The position numbers and the translations under genes were made by a program. A stretch of DNA of 64,000 nucleotides, from the NCBI RefSeq assembly GCF_018446385.1, contig NC_056000.1:76766688-76830687 (forward strand). The letters run 5' to 3'. This document shows positions 1 through 12,524 of the stretch, one piece after another. Origin of the DNA: Zingiber officinale (lineage: Eukaryota; Streptophyta; Magnoliopsida; Zingiberales; Zingiberaceae). The notes beneath the pieces were generated by a model. It saw only the letters and a list, made by a program, of their open reading frames with translations, did no database searches and was not told the origin of the DNA. Each line of letters opens with the position of its first letter. Positions within the stretch are counted from its first letter, which is position 1.

Positions 1-769
1 ACAATATGCGGGTCGGGAATTAGACCCAACGTGCAGGTCGGAGCGTACATGCTCTGGATAGCAATAAGCAGATGTGGGTTGGGAATTGGACCCAACGTGC
101 AGGCCTGAACATATAGGCCTTGGATAGCAATAAACAGAGGCGGGTCGGGAATCAACAGGTTGTTGGGATGTTCGAATGACGCAGACGAAAGTGGGCCAGG
201 AGGCCAGACACTACATGACAAATAGGCCTGCAAGGAATCGTAACCACTTGTCAGAGAGCAATCATCACGTGTCAGGGAATATTCTAACGGTGGGAGGCTC
301 ATACTCTTCTTGGTTCCTCTGCCAGCCTATGAGAGAAAGCCACGTGTCGACCACCGCCAGACAGAGCCTGACATTCGACATTCCCTAACATTCGCCAGGT
401 TCCAGAAGCCTCAGTTGTAGTATAAAAAGGGATGCTTTGTCCCTTACGCAGGTACACGCACTCGTCATTTCTTACCCGTCTTTTACTTTTCGTGCTTTCT
501 CTGTGATTTCTGGGGAAAAAATACCTGACTTGAGCGTCGGAGGGCCTGACCTGGGGACTTTTTCCCTGGTTTCTGGTCTCTAACGACCGTGTGACTCGTC
601 TGAGTGTGTGCAGATCAATAGCGTCATTATCCTGATCATTCTCTCCGGAGAACCGCCCGTGTGAACCTGTCCAAGGGGTATCCCGCTGATTTAGCATCTC
701 AACGACTCTCCATCAACATTTAGCACAACAAGGCCCGCCTTCATCCGACTTAGCTTCCGGACGGGATCA
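1..769 (+). repeat. 5' LTR of the first Tat element, partial
   Basis: It is collinear with 15300-16076, with scattered substitutions and a short indel near 165. It begins in the last units of a 66-bp tandem array, carries a TATA box near 420 and ends in ggatca just before the primer-binding site. Confidence 0.92.
420..427 (+). promoter_or_regulatory. LTR TATA box
   Basis: A TATAAAAA stretch lies about 350 bp before the LTR end; the same box is at about 15727 in the 3' LTR. It is the probable core promoter of the element. Confidence 0.7.
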
Positions 770-773
770 AATT

Positions 774-788
774 TGGCGCCGTCTGTGG
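774..788 (+). promoter_or_regulatory. Primer-binding site
   Basis: TGGCGCCGTCTGTGG starts four bases after the LTR end. The first bases fit the 3' end of a tRNA-Asp-like primer, as in many Tat and Athila elements. The second Tat element has TGACGTCGTCTGTGG here, with two transitions. Confidence 0.75.
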
Positions 789-812
789 AAACACAACAAC
801 CTGTTCCGGAAC

Positions 813-2340
813 GTGACGATGGAGGAGTCTGGCCGCATTCACGTCACTCTGACCGCTGGAGAGTACGAGCTCTTCAAGGAGGCAAAAAGATTGGCAGCCT
901 CTGTGAGACAGGCAACTATCTCACGACCGCGACAAGCCCCTACTGAAGCTTCCAAGGAGCCCCTCCCTGTTTCAGATCGGGGTTCCAAAAGAAAGCAGCC
1001 TGAGGTATTTCCTCAACATCCTTATCGTGAGCCTGGTATAGGATATTATCAGCCAGAGCTCCAAGCACAAAGCCTTAAGAAGGAGCAGCCTCAAGCATCT
1101 ATGGCTGAGAGTTCACAACCGCAGGATTCGAAGAAGGGAAAGGCCCTTGTCATACCTGAGGTATTCCCCGAAGATTCGGACGAGAAAGTACCTTTCTCGG
1201 CTAGGATTTTAAATGAAAGACTGCCCAAAGGTTATAGGGCCCCGTCGATCGGAGAATATGACGGGAGCAAGGATCCGGAAGAGCACTTGTGAAAATTCAA
1301 AAACGCAGCCCTGCTACACCAATATAGCGATGTTGTTAAATGCAGAGTTTTCCTGAATACTTTATCTGGTTCAACCTTAAAATGGTTTGATGGGTTGCCT
1401 CAAGGGTCCATCACCTATTTTTTGGACTTCAAAACAACTTTTCTACGCCGATTTGCTAGCAGTAAGAAATATCAGAAGATAGATCATTGTCTTTTCGCTC
1501 TAAAGCAGGGGCCGACTAAGCCCCTGAGAAGTTATATCAACCGCTTTAATCAAGTGGCTCAAGATGTCCCCACTGCCACTTCAGAGATTCTGATGAGCGC
1601 ATTTTCCCATGGATTGGGAGAGGGAGATTTCTTCAGGGATCTCATCAAAAATCCCGCTCGAAATTTTGATGAGATGGTGGAAAAAGCTGCTTCCTACATC
1701 AAGGTGGAAGAAGCACAAGAAGCTTGAAGGAAGGCTGAAAGACCACTTCCTTCCACCAACAAGCAAGAAAGAAGAGCGCCTCAACCACCCCCTCAACCTC
1801 TACCGCGAATCCGAGAAGCTAGATCTGCCTTTCATCACGGGTCCGAAATTCGACCTGCCCCTCGAGTTGCTGCTGTACATATCCCCCGACCAGGGTCAGG
1901 GAGTAATCGATATTGTATCTATCATAGGTCATGTACGCATGATACTAATCGTTTCTTTCAGTTCACTCGAGACTCCAAGCGGGCTACCGAGATGGGATTG
2001 CCTCCGCCCGAGCTAGCTCCTCAGTTGATCAAGATGATGGAAGAACAAAGGGTCTCCGGACAGGCCGGACCATCTCGTCCTGACCTCGCGGGACCTAGCA
2101 CTCATCAGCCTAGCTGGGGAAAAGAGCCAGAAGGATCACGAGAGGTCGAGAACAGAGGCAATGCAGCTGTCAGAGAAATCGTCATGATCTCTGGAGGGCC
2201 GGCTGACGGAGATTCAGGGAGGGCACGTAAGTCTCATGTTCAGCACTTGGAGGTTCATGTCGTCAGGTGCAGTAAGGAGCAAGCTGCTAGCCCTGTTATT
2301 AGCTTTAGGCCAACAGACCTGGAGGGCCTGAAGTTGCCTC
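813..2340 (+). pseudogene. Gag of the first Tat element (broken)
   Basis: Gag forms the retrotransposon particle and binds its RNA. The frame starts at ATG 813 and stays in phase throughout, interrupted by TGA at 1290-1292 and 1725-1727. The capsid-like core of the retrotransposon gag type covers about 1180-1720 and includes a motif reading LFALKQGP. A Cys/His-rich segment near 1910-1950 is in the place of the zinc-binding region. At the matching sites the second Tat element has arginine codons of CGN type, so both stops can be CGA to TGA changes. Gag and pol share one frame, so a single polyprotein is likely. Confidence 0.88.
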
Positions 2341-2876
2341 ATGACGATGCGCTCATCATCAAAGCCGTCATTGCCAATAGCCGATTGGTTCGGGTTTTTG
2401 TTGACACTGGGAGCTCGGTCAACATTCTATTCAGGACTGCATTTGAAGAGATGCAGATTGATGCTGCTGAACTTCAGCCAGTAGCTACATCTTTATATGG
2501 ATTCACAGGCAATGAAGTGAAGCCTATGCGTCAGATTAAGCTGGCTATATCCTTGGGCACCAAGCCACTGGTGCGCACAAGGAAGAGCGCGTTTATAGTA
2601 GTGGACTCCCCTTCTTCTTACAACGTTATCTTAGGGAGGCCCGCTTTGTATGAATTTAGGGCTGCTGTCTCGACCTTTCACCAAAAAATCAAGTTTCCTA
2701 TGGGTGAGCAGGTCGGGGTAGTTAAAGGAGAACAGAAGGTTTCTCGGCGGTGCTATATTGACATAGTCCGAGTTGAAGCTCGGAAAAATCAAAGGATGCA
2801 GGATGGAGGAGTTCATGTCGTTCAAGAGGAGTCTCTTTCTATAGCTGAAGAGCCCATCCCTTGGGAAGAAGTATAA
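2341..2876 (+). pseudogene. Aspartic protease domain of the first Tat element
   Basis: The protease cleaves the polyprotein. The catalytic triplet Asp-Thr-Gly is intact in VFVDTGSSVN, with the Asp codon at 2403-2405. The C-terminal hydrophobic-Gly motif reads VILGRPAL near 2625-2650. It is in frame with gag and ends at TAA 2874-2876, where the second Tat element has a CAG glutamine codon, so the stop looks like a substitution rather than the true end. Confidence 0.85.
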
Positions 2877-3726
2877 TTACATGTCGAGCGACCTGAAAGT
2901 CTGACCCGGGTGGCAAGTGATCTTCCTCCTCCCCTCAAAGAAGAATTAATTCGATGTCTGATCCGCAATCGGGATGTCTTTGCCTGGTCTACTAAGGAGC
3001 TTCCGGGGGTCAAGCCCGAAGTGGCTGAGCACAAGTTGCATCTATTACCTGATTCCCGGCCTGTGAAGCAAAAGAAAAGAAATTTCTCAGCTGACCAGAA
3101 TAAAATAATAAGAGCCGAGGTGGATCAGCTCAAAAAGGCATGACATGTTCGGGAGGTTCAGTTCCCATCCTGGCTCTCCAATGTAGTCTTGGTAAAGAAG
3201 CCCAACAATAAGTGGAGAGTATGTATAGATTTCCGAGATCTCAATCGGGCCAGCCCTAAAGACTGCTATCCTCTGCCCCGGATTGATCAAATGGTAGATT
3301 CCACAGCCGGATGTGAAAGAATATGTATGTTGGACGCCTACTAGGGGTATCATCAGATACCTCTAGCCCGGGAAGATCAAGAGAAGGTTAGTTTTATTAC
3401 AGTTGACGGTACTTTCTATTATACTATCATGCCCTTTGGCCTCAGGAACGTTGGAGCCACATACCAGCGGATGATGGATAAAATCTTCCGGGAGCAGATC
3501 GGGCAAAAATGTGGAGGTCTATGTAGATGACATACTCATCAAATCCCCGCTGGCCGCAAACTTGATCAAAGATGTGGAGGAAACATGCAGGACTCTCCGA
3601 CAGTATGGGCTGAAACTTAATCCCTTGAAATGCTTATTCAGGGCTAAAGGAGGAAAATTCTTGGGTTACATGGTTTCTGAGTGAGGAATAGAGGCCAATC
3701 CTGAAAAAGTTCAAGCGCTCAAGGAT
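2877..3726 (+). pseudogene. Reverse transcriptase domain of the first Tat element (broken)
   Basis: Motifs appear in the usual order: WRVCIDFRDLN, the YHQIPLA block, MPFGLRN and the catalytic YVDD at 3520-3531. There are stops at 3141-3143 (TGA), 3342-3344 (TAG) and 3682-3684 (TGA). One extra base in 3501-3510 moves the frame by one, and the catalytic box and all later domains continue in the new phase. The stop at 3342 lies where the second Tat element has a glutamine codon. Confidence 0.88.
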
Positions 3727-4767
3727 ATGCAGCTTCCTCAGAATTTAAAAGAAACCCAGAAGTTGGTCAGTAGAATAACAGCCCTGTCAAGATTCATCTC
3801 CAGATCCACAGATCGAGCTGTTCCTTTTTTCAAGGTGCTAAGGAAGGCCTCCAAGTTCCAGTGGGATGAAGAATGCACTAAGGCTTTTGAAGAGCTGAAG
3901 AAGTATCTGGAGACTCTTCCCTCTCTTTTTAAGCCAGTTATAGGAGAACCCTTATGGGTTTACTTGTCAGCCACCCCTGAGGCTGTAGGGGCAGTACTCG
4001 TTAATGAACATGACAATGTACAATGGCCAGTATATTTTTTCAGCCATTTATTGAAAGGAGCCGAGGCTCGATATACGGCCCTCGAGAAATTGGTTTATGG
4101 ATTGGTTCTTATGGCTCGGCAGTTACGACCCTACTTTTTATCGTATCCTATCACAGTCTTAACCAATAGCACCATGGGAAGAGCTCTGACTAATGTAGAA
4201 GTTGCGGGGCGGCTTATCAAATGGGCCACGGAGTTGGGAGAATATGACATACAGTACCAGCCGCGCACTACTATTAAGGTACAGGCCCTGGCAGATTTTT
4301 TAACAGAGATACATCAAGCCAGCCCTAAAGAGACGTGGAAGATCTATGTGGATGAGTCTGCTAATCATCAGGGAAGCGGGGTTGGTGTCTTGGTAATATC
4401 TCCTCAAGGGGATATACTTCAGTTGGCGGTTCGACTGAATTTTAGAGCCACTAATAATGAGGCAGAGTATGCAGCTTTGTTGGCTGGATTGCAAGCAGCC
4501 CGGCATGTTGGGGCAGCTCGGGTAATCATCTATTCAGATTCCCAGTTGGTGACTCAGCAGGTTACTGACAACTTTGTTATAAATTGTGATAAATTGCAAA
4601 TGTATCGGGAAGCTTATGAGAAGATGAAGGCAGAATTCACAGAGGTCACTATAACCAAGATACCCAGGTTAGAGAATGAGCGGGCAGACGAATTAGCAAA
4701 GATGGCCAGTTCCTTAACTACTTGGGTGCTGGATCGGTCAACTGCACAAACCTTTCTAATAGCTTAA
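3727..4767 (+). pseudogene. RNase H plus second (archaeal-type) RNase H of the first Tat element
   Basis: The first half is the standard gypsy RNase H/connection region, with VYLSATPEAVGAVLV near 3957-4005. The second half is a separate RNase H domain: an Asp in IYVDES (Asp codon 4351-4353), a Glu in NNEAEY and an Asp in YSDSQL. Two consecutive RNase H domains are a recognised mark of the Tat lineage. The 346-codon stretch is open and ends at TAA 4765-4767, after which the same frame continues into integrase. Confidence 0.87.
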
Positions 4768-6027
4768 ATAGATCTACAAAATAATGCAGAAGCAACTATT
4801 GATTGGCGGGCGCCCATGATCAATTATCTCAGACATGAGATCTTGCCGACCGACCCGGAAGAATCACGACGTATAAAGAGGCAGGCCCACGCTTATGTCA
4901 TGATCGGGGACCAGCTCTACAAAAGGTCTTTCTCTCGACCCTTACTTAAATGCTTGAGTACAGAGGAAGCCGACCAGGCCTTGTGAGAAATACACCTGGG
5001 ATGCTGTGGTAATCATGTTGGGGGTCGGACATTATCTCGTAAAGTACTGCTGGCCGGGTATTTCTGGCCTACTTTACAAAGAGATGCTCACAAATTGGTG
5101 AATACATGCTTGTCCTGCCAGAAACATCAAAACTTGACACATCGACCTACGGCCCTGTTGAGAACTTCTATTGTTTCATGTCCTTTTGATCAATGGGGTA
5201 TGGATATCGTAGGACCATTCCCGATGGCGCCCGGTCAGAGGCGTTTCTTACTGGTGGCTGTAGACTATTTTTCTAAATGGGTGGAAGCAGAAGCCCTGGC
5301 CCGAATCACAGAGGATGCTGTCATTCAATTCTTGTGGAAGAATATTCTTTGCAGATTTGGTATTCCCCACAAGCTGGTGTCTAACAATGGGAGGCAGTTT
5401 CAAGGACAAAGAATCCAGGCCTAGTGCAAGGGATTTGGCATAACGCAAGCCTTCACTTCAGTAGCCTATCCTCAAAGCAATGGTCAGACTGAGGTAATCA
5501 ACAGAGAAATAGTACGAGGTCTAAAGGTCAAGCTAGATCATGTCGGAGGGCATTGGGTGGAAGAGCTGCCAAGCATTCTATGGGCTTATCGCACAACACC
5601 TCGGGAAAGCACAAGCCTGACACCATTTCACCTAGTGTATGGCAATGAGGCAGTTGTACCCATAGAAATTGGAGTGCCCTCAGTCAGAAGGATATTATAT
5701 GATGAAGGAAACACGGAGTAGCGGTTAGCTGAGCTGGACCTTATTAGTGAAACTCGGGACAGAACAACGGCTCGGTTGGAGGCCTATCGACAAAGAATGA
5801 GATAAAATTACAACAGAAGGGTAATTCCTCGATTCTTTGGAGAAGGCGATCTGGTCTGGAAGCAAATCAAACCAATAGGGGATGTGACTAAGCTAGCACC
5901 ACAATGGGATGGAGCTTATAAAGTCATTAAAAAGTTGGCATCCGGAGCCTATTATTTACAAGATGAATGGGGCAAGAGGCTGGATCGACCCTGGAGCGCT
6001 AATTACCTGCGACCTTATCGAGTTTGA
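4768..6027 (+). pseudogene. Integrase domain of the first Tat element (broken)
   Basis: The zinc-binding HHCC region ends in CLSCQKH near 5104-5125. The catalytic core shows Asp in WGMDIVGPF and Glu in NGQTEVINRE, but the middle Asp is Asn (AAC at 5383-5385 in VSNNGRQF). A GAC to AAC transition would explain it. Stops interrupt at 4984, 5422, 5719 and 5803. The C-terminal part has GDLVWK and ends at TGA 6025-6027. No chromodomain is visible, as expected for Tat elements. Confidence 0.87.
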
Positions 6028-6271
6028 AGAGACAAGCCGAGAAGTGCAGACCGAGTGATAAGCCGAGCTGTGACATGTCATAGATGGGGTTAGCAGACCG
6101 GGGAAAGGTAGATAGGAGAAAGAGAAAGATGTGAAAGCAGAAACTATATGTCCTAATTCTATAGCGAAGCTAAGCAATGTTAATAAAGCAAGCCTAGGAA
6201 GGCAAACAGAGAAATAGTAAAATACTTTACAAGCAATTCTCAAGTCATTATATACAAGAAGCCAAAAAATA

Positions 6272-8944
6272 TCATTCGAAAGGAGCAAATATCTCATCCG
6301 GTATCTCTTTGAGGATCCTATCATGGTCTAAGAATTCAGGAGGTGGAAGGGACTTTAAATAGTCTTGCTCGTGAAGTTGTCGCAGAGCCCCGCTCGCCCC
6401 TTAGATAGCAGATGTGGAAAAATGATGTCCCACCTGTACACAAAATTCTGGAGAACGCAGATACATAGTACGGTTTTGCAAGCAGCGGTCGTTCTCCCCT
6501 TCTCTGTAGATTGCCAGAGCTGTTGACACGCCCTCTGTGGTGGCCCTAGCCTGAGCCAGTTCACTTCTGGCGGTGGCCAATTTTGTTGCTTGGGAAGTCA
6601 GTTGGGTCTCTTGAGATTTCAAAAGGGCCTCCTGCGATTTTAACTTTTGGTCCTAATCTTGCACCAGAGTCTCGGCCGCACGCAGTTTTTGAACCAACTG
6701 GTCCATAGCTCTTTGATGCTCTAAAGCCTGCTGATTCATACTCTGTTGGTGTACATTATCAGCCTGACTTTGCTTTTCCTGGAGCTCTTCAAGTTTGTGG
6801 TTGGTTAGGGCTAGGGACACTTCTAGACTATTCTTCCTACTGGTCAAATTTTTTATTTCCGCTCGCAAAGCATGGCTGGCCTGGGCAGGATCATTCAGTT
6901 GTAATTCCAGTTCAGCAACATGGTCTCACAACATCTTATTCTGATAATGAGTAGCATGGAAGGAATGGTTCACTATCAGAGATTCTGCACAGGCCTGGGA
7001 CATACAAGAAGTATGTGATAAGAGCAGGAAAAACAACAGTGGGGAAATTTTTAAAGGTTACCTTGATATATAACTCTGCAAATTGGTCCATCTGGGCCGG
7101 GGGAGGTAAGGAATCCATATGCCGCAGGCTTTCTTCCCATAGAGTGGCTAGACGACCTTTTATCTTTAGGGAGCTGGTGGGAACATCTGTCTGAGACTAT
7201 AACTGCTCCTCAGAAGGAAGAGTAGTGCAATAATTCTGATAAATAAGCGGAGGGGGTCCTGAGGGACCCGCGGCTAAGCCTGAAGGAGCTGAAGGCTTGG
7301 CGGTTGCACCAGAAGGAGCTGAAGAAGGCCCCCGAGGTACTGCAGGTGGGATAGTGGAAGGTCGTTCTGAGGGGCCAGCCTCATCGTCATGAGCGTGTTG
7401 TGAGGTGGAAGGTTGAGCCAAGGGGGGCTCAGCCTGATTATGGGGTGAAGTAGGGGGATCAGTTACATGGCCCGGGATTGAGGGCGGAGTCACATGAGAA
7501 GGAGAGGCGGCCGCAGGAGGAGAGGAGATAGATGATGGGCCTGAGTCGGGCATCGTGCGAGGGGCTCGGCGCCGACGCCTCTGAGATAGCGGCTGATCGT
7601 CATAATCAGAGTCATCGGAGGGCGATCGAGCCCTGTGTCTAGAAGGACTTGAGACATTCCGGCTCAGGCGGTCATTTGCAGCATGGGCTCGGCGAGCTAC
7701 TTGGTAAGCCTCTCGAGAGGCAGGGCTGGCGAAGGGAACGTTGCCTGTGCCCCCACCAAGGCCTATCAATCTTTCACCAAGTCCCCGACCGGGGATATAA
7801 GTGGCTCGAGGAGGACTAACCGAGGGTAGTGGTGTTGGGGGAGTAGGCCGGGCCGTACGTGGGGCCCGGGGGCAAGCAGGAGTGGCCCTGTCGAGGTGGA
7901 CGGGCAGCCCGGGGGCGAGCGGGAGTGGCTGGTCGAGGTGGACGACCTGTCCGAGAGCGAGTAGGTCGAGCCAATAAAGTAGGTCGAGTCGCAGGAGACC
8001 CTCGCCGAATGGGTCTGGGTAGAGGATTGGTCGAGGAAGCTTCACTGATTGGAGTCGAAGACGAGTGGGGAAGTGCTCTTCTCTGCAAGATAACTCGGCC
8101 TCGCCTCATTATCTCCATGTCACTCAGAGGAAGGGGATGAACCTCCGAAGCATAGGTCAAGACTTCAGCTGCACCGGGTAAAGTGTGAAACTATTTTCCC
8201 TAAAAGAAATAAAATACTCATGAAATGATCACAGAACAGGAAGAAGAGCTTACCCAAGGAGCGAGGTGTCTCATGGGTCAGATCGCTCAGGCGAAAATAC
8301 GATAACAATTCCTCAGATAGTAGGCACATTAAATTTATGCGCCAGCCGGCCAGGCGAGATGAAGCTTCCAAGTAAGAAGAGTCAAGATGAAATTCTCCCA
8401 ATTCGGGAGAGGAAGGAAGTAGCTGTTGCCATTGCAAGGGCCACTCCACATCGCGGGGAAAGGCAATGAAGAAAAATTGGTCCCTCCAGCTCGGATAAGA
8501 AGGTGGTAGGGATGAGAAAAAAGTAGTTCGGAGACGGGGCTGAAAACGAAATGTGCCTTCTTCTTGGCGTTGTAGGGTGAAGAAGCAATGGAATAAGTGG
8601 GCGGACCAGGATAATTTGCACACTTCACATAGAATTACAAAGCCACAAAGGATTCTTATGGAATTTGGTGTCAGTTGCCCCAAAGGAATCTGGAAATAGC
8701 GGCCTATGTCAATAAAGAAAGGATGGATAGGAAGACGAAGGTCGGCCACGAATTGTTCTCTAAAGAAGGTGCTAGAGCTAACAGGGGGATTGAAGAAGTG
8801 ATGTATTCCAGTAGGGATGATCACTTGCACGTCATCTTCAACCCCATAGGTGTAACGTAGGTCATCTCGAGCACATTCATCGAAGGAGGAAGAGCCGGGA
8901 TAAAGTATCGATGCCAAAGAAGGGAGAAAAGAGGGGGACGCCAT
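6272..8944 (-). pseudogene. Antisense spliced gene, copy A, of the first Tat element
   Basis: The function is unknown. Proposed exons on the minus strand are 8944-8254, 8168-7062 and 6994-6272. Exon 1 encodes a domain resembling the Pfam putative gypsy type transposon family (Transposase_28), with LRLPIHPFF and QLTPNSIRILCGF. Exon 2 is a Pro/Ser/Arg-rich low-complexity linker. Exon 3 is a charged coiled-coil-like region ending in a conserved FLDHDRILKEIPDEIF. Introns are 8253-8169 (GTAAGC to GTGCAG, phase 1) and 7061-6995 (GTAACC to CCCAG, phase 0). There is one frameshift in exon 2 (about 7816-8045) and stops near 7197, 6930 and 6653. A minus-strand TATA box lies 130 bp before the ATG. Confidence 0.8.
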
Positions 8945-9074
8945 GAGAAGTGGAGACGAAAAAAGGAAGGATCAAGCGAAAAAGGATTGAGGCGAGAGTA
9001 GCAGTAGCAGAAGGGATGCAAGCAAAAGGAAGAAGAAAAGGACGTCAAACGTTGCAAGTCAAAAGCGAGAAGAA

Positions 9075-9082
9075 TATTTATA
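9075..9082 (-). promoter_or_regulatory. TATA box of antisense gene copy A
   Basis: TATAAATA on the minus strand, directly preceded by GGCGCC (9083-9088), lies about 130 bp upstream of the copy A start. The second Tat element has the same TATAAATA at the equivalent place (46340-46347). Confidence 0.65.
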
Positions 9083-9089
9083 GGCGCCT

Positions 9090-9732
9090 AGTAAAGGGGT
9101 AATTTCATCAGACCATCATCTATCGACACCAAATAATGGGCGGGAACAACGAGAGCCGTGGGATCCGCCTCGGAAGTAACGCCCAAGGGGCATATTCGGA
9201 AGAGCACCAGCGCGATATACGAGGAGGATCTCAGGAAGAGATATGAACAGGTATTAAAGTGCCCACGCTTGCCCGAACTGGGATAATTTTTAGATTTCTC
9301 GGTATACGCCCATTCAGACCTGGATCACGAAGGACCCCGGTCTGTGTGTGACTCCTAATATCTCGGTCATTGGTTATCTAGACTGAGGATAGGATGCAGG
9401 GCGGGAGCGAGATTAAGGTAGAAGATTGGCTAAGGACAAGGGGTGCTGATCGAGAAATTAGAAAGATCCCCGGTCCAGGATAAATGAGACATGAAATAGG
9501 AAGCCAAATTACAAACAGAGCCTGGAGGTCATTTTTGAAAGGAGGTATGCAAGATTATCAGCGATAAAGCAAAATTACAAACACGGTTAAAAAACAAACG
9601 AAAATCTGCAGTCAAAGGGTATCACAAGGGAGATAAGCATGTTGAAATAAAGAAAACTCAGTGAATAAGTTGAGAAGAAGTTGATCAGTACATCAAAAGA
9701 AAGTGCCCAAGAGTATAATACATATAATCAGC
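9090..9732. other. Spacer between the two antisense genes
   Basis: No coding region, repeat or RNA gene is seen here. It holds the presumed 5' flank of copy A and the 3' flank of copy B. Confidence 0.5.
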
Positions 9733-12355
9733 TTAGGGTTTCTCGTCAGCAGGAGGATTATCTTCGCTGGGGCCAGCTAGATGTTCAGCAGGGCAAGATG
9801 AAGAGTCAGCCGGAGGCTCGGGCAGAAGGAAAAAGTCATCATCATCCTTAAAAGAGGGGAATGACCCATCAGGAATCTCATCCATGATGCGACCTATATC
9901 TAAAAAATCTTCCGAAGGAACAGCTAGAATCATATTATGTTCAAGCATTTGACGAGCTCCTCCGCCCACGCCGCAGCATACCATGAAATTCATTAGATCT
10001 CTCATTTTCTTCATGAAGAAGGGGGAGGTAACATATGCTTGTCTATAGGCCCTCAGCCGACCCACTTCACCTGCCAAATAATCGGCCAGCTGGGTCTCCA
10101 CTTTCTCCTTGTCCGCACGGGCTTGAGTCAAGGCTTCTTGACTTTGGGAAGCATCCTCTTGAATTTTTAAAAGGTTGGCCTGCACAGATCTGAGGGTGGC
10201 TTGACCGGTCTCCAACTGGTTTTGAAGAATTTTCTCCCTGTAAGTGCTAGAGGCCAGTTGACCCTGAACTTCTGCTATGGTCTTTTGTAGGTTGTCCCAG
10301 GTTTCTTGTAGGCCAGCCAATTGAGCATCCTTATTATCTAGCTCAGCTGCTAACTCTTGACGCTTCTCCACCTCAGAGGCCAACTCCGACTCACTTGTCT
10401 ACAAAGCTGCTTCCAAGGCCCTTATCTTGTCAAAAGCTGCGTGAGAAATATTGCGGGTCGATTCGGCAGACTCTCCAATTAAGCGAAGATAGTGCGCCAG
10501 ATCTCCAGCAGTCGGGTGGAGTGGATCGCGGGGAGTCAGGGGCAGTTCTATTTCTTCAAGACGAGCCTTCAGCACTTCATTTTCCCTCTGCAAGCCACAG
10601 GCATACTAAATGGCGCTTAGGTTGGCAGAGCAGGCCTGTGTTATGTATAAGAAGAATGGTTATAAAAGATCATGTAGTAGGAGAACATGGAGGCAAAAAA
10701 GACTTACAGCAACCATCTGATAAGTTGTTTGATCTAGCCCTCCCATCAGAAGATTCTTCCAAAACTTGTGATTGCCAGAACGCCAGGAGGACGCTAAGTC
10801 TCCCTCTAGCTCGACCAAAGCAGTAAGGGGAGGATCCCTTTCAGCAGTTTCTGCGGCAGCCACTAACCCTGCGGAGGAAGGCACGCGCCAAAAATCAGTA
10901 AAGGAGTATGTCTTGCGGGTTTTCCTCCGAGATCTAGAAGTAGATGCGGGAACATCTAAGGGAAGGGAGGCAGACGGAGTTGCAGAGCTCCCAGGCTGAT
11001 CCACTAAAAGTAAAGGTGGCTGACCGAGAGAAGAAGCTGGCGCATGCAAAGAAGCCTACTCAGGGGTTATATCTTGACCGAGAGCCAGGACTGATATGCG
11101 GGGCGACACGACAAGAACCTCAGGCCCCATAATGCTCTCTCGGGCAGGAGAAGTGGCCTTGATTTCCAAAGAGCGAAGAGCAGCAGAAGAGTGACGGTTG
11201 GAAAGGATAGGTAGAGGTGATGCTTGAATAGCGAGAGTTACTCTCTTCCTCTTGCGTTGAAGCTTCAGACGTCCAGCCGGTCGGGGGAATGTCACTTGCC
11301 TCTCAGCCTGCTCCTCAAAGGCCTCTTCGACTGGTTCTTTTGGGATTTCCTCAATCTCCCCTGCCGTGGACAGATCATCTTGTTCTATAGTGGTTGAACT
11401 TGTCGCTGGAGCCACATCCAGGAGAAGCGCCGAAGAAGCTCCTTCCTGGGTCATTACAAGCAAAATAGATGGTGGAGTAGAAGGAGCAGATGGCGAAGCA
11501 GAGGGGCCAGATCGAGAGGAAGCTGCTACACCTTGTTTAAGTTCCTCACTTAAATTTTTCAAATAAGAGGCAGACCGGCGCTTAACATCAGAGGCGTAGG
11601 CTCGGTACATGGCAGCCTCTGCAATGAGGAAGAAAGATACCTCAGTTAGTTAATAGTAGCTAAGAGGTAAACGGGGTCTTACCAAACGGAGCCCTGATGT
11701 CCTTCTGAATAGGGCTGAGCCCAAACAAATATAGAAAGTCTTCCAACAACAATACAGAAAAATTAACAAGCACACCTTGAAGTGCTTCAGAAGCAGGGAT
11801 ACAAGAAGACTGGTGTTGATGTGTAGGGAGGTCGGCAGGGAGGTCTGGGCGCCATTGTATGGGCCCGACCAGTGGTTGAGGTAGTCTAACAAAGAAAAAA
11901 TGGGATTTCCACCCTTTCTTTGAAGAAGGCATGTCCGAGAAGAACTTGTAGCCGGGCCTAGCTTATACCATAAACACTCCGGGCTCCGAGCGTTTGAAAG
12001 AATAGAAGTGGTGAAAAAGATGAACGATCAAGGGAAGTTGATATACGCGACAAAGAATCACGGTGCCGCAGACTGCCCTAAAGAAGTTAGGAGCAAACTG
12101 AGAGATACAAATGCCAAAGTATTCACTCAGGGAAGAAATGAATGGATGGATGGGAAAATGAAGACCTCCTAAAATCTGGTCTCTAAAAATGGTCACAAAA
12201 CCTTCTAGAGGGCTAGCAGGATGCTCTTGCGGTGTGGGAACTCGGAGTTCATAAGCGTCACTAAGATGCAGGTCCGACCGAATCACGGATAGGTCGTGGT
12301 CATCCATATCTGAAATGAAGCAGGAATACCAAAGAGTGGTCTTACCATCAGTCAT
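9733..12355 (-). pseudogene. Antisense spliced gene, copy B, of the first Tat element
   Basis: This is a diverged paralogue of copy A with the same plan. Minus-strand exons are 12355-11683, 11618-10708 and 10635-9733, with introns 11682-11619 (GTAAGA to TTGCAG, phase 1) and 10707-10636 (GTAAGT to ACACAG, phase 0). Joined, they keep one frame for about 828 residues, broken only by stops at 11963, 11056, 10606 and 10399. Exon 1 has the Transposase_28-like LHFPIHPF and a VCGTVILCRVYQLP block. Exon 3 is a long charged coiled coil and then FLDIGRIMDEIPDGSF, matching the C-terminal motif of copy A, plus an acidic/Pro-rich tail. The intact frame across introns is the best evidence that this is a real gene. 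Its role is unknown. Confidence 0.82.
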
Positions 12356-12515
12356 TATCAGGGTAAAGAGGGTTGAGGAAGAGATTAGTCGTGGAGGAGA
12401 AGAGCACTAGACGGAGGAGCTTAGAAGAGGAAGGGTGCGGGCGTCGGAGAAGTCGAAGCAACAGGAAGCAAGCAGTCAAAACGTGCAAGGCAATGACTGC
12501 GGACGACCTTTAGGG

Positions 12516-12521
12516 TTTATA
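12516..12521 (-). promoter_or_regulatory. TATA box of antisense gene copy B
   Basis: On the minus strand CTTTATAAACCC (12513-12524) sits about 160 bp before the copy B start, a spacing like that of copy A. Confidence 0.6.
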
Positions 12522-12524
12522 AAG

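Noticed and set aside
7859-8140. A plus-strand Gly/Arg-rich frame
   Set aside because: It is the complement of the Pro/Arg-rich linker of antisense gene copy A, which has better support from splice sites and homologues.
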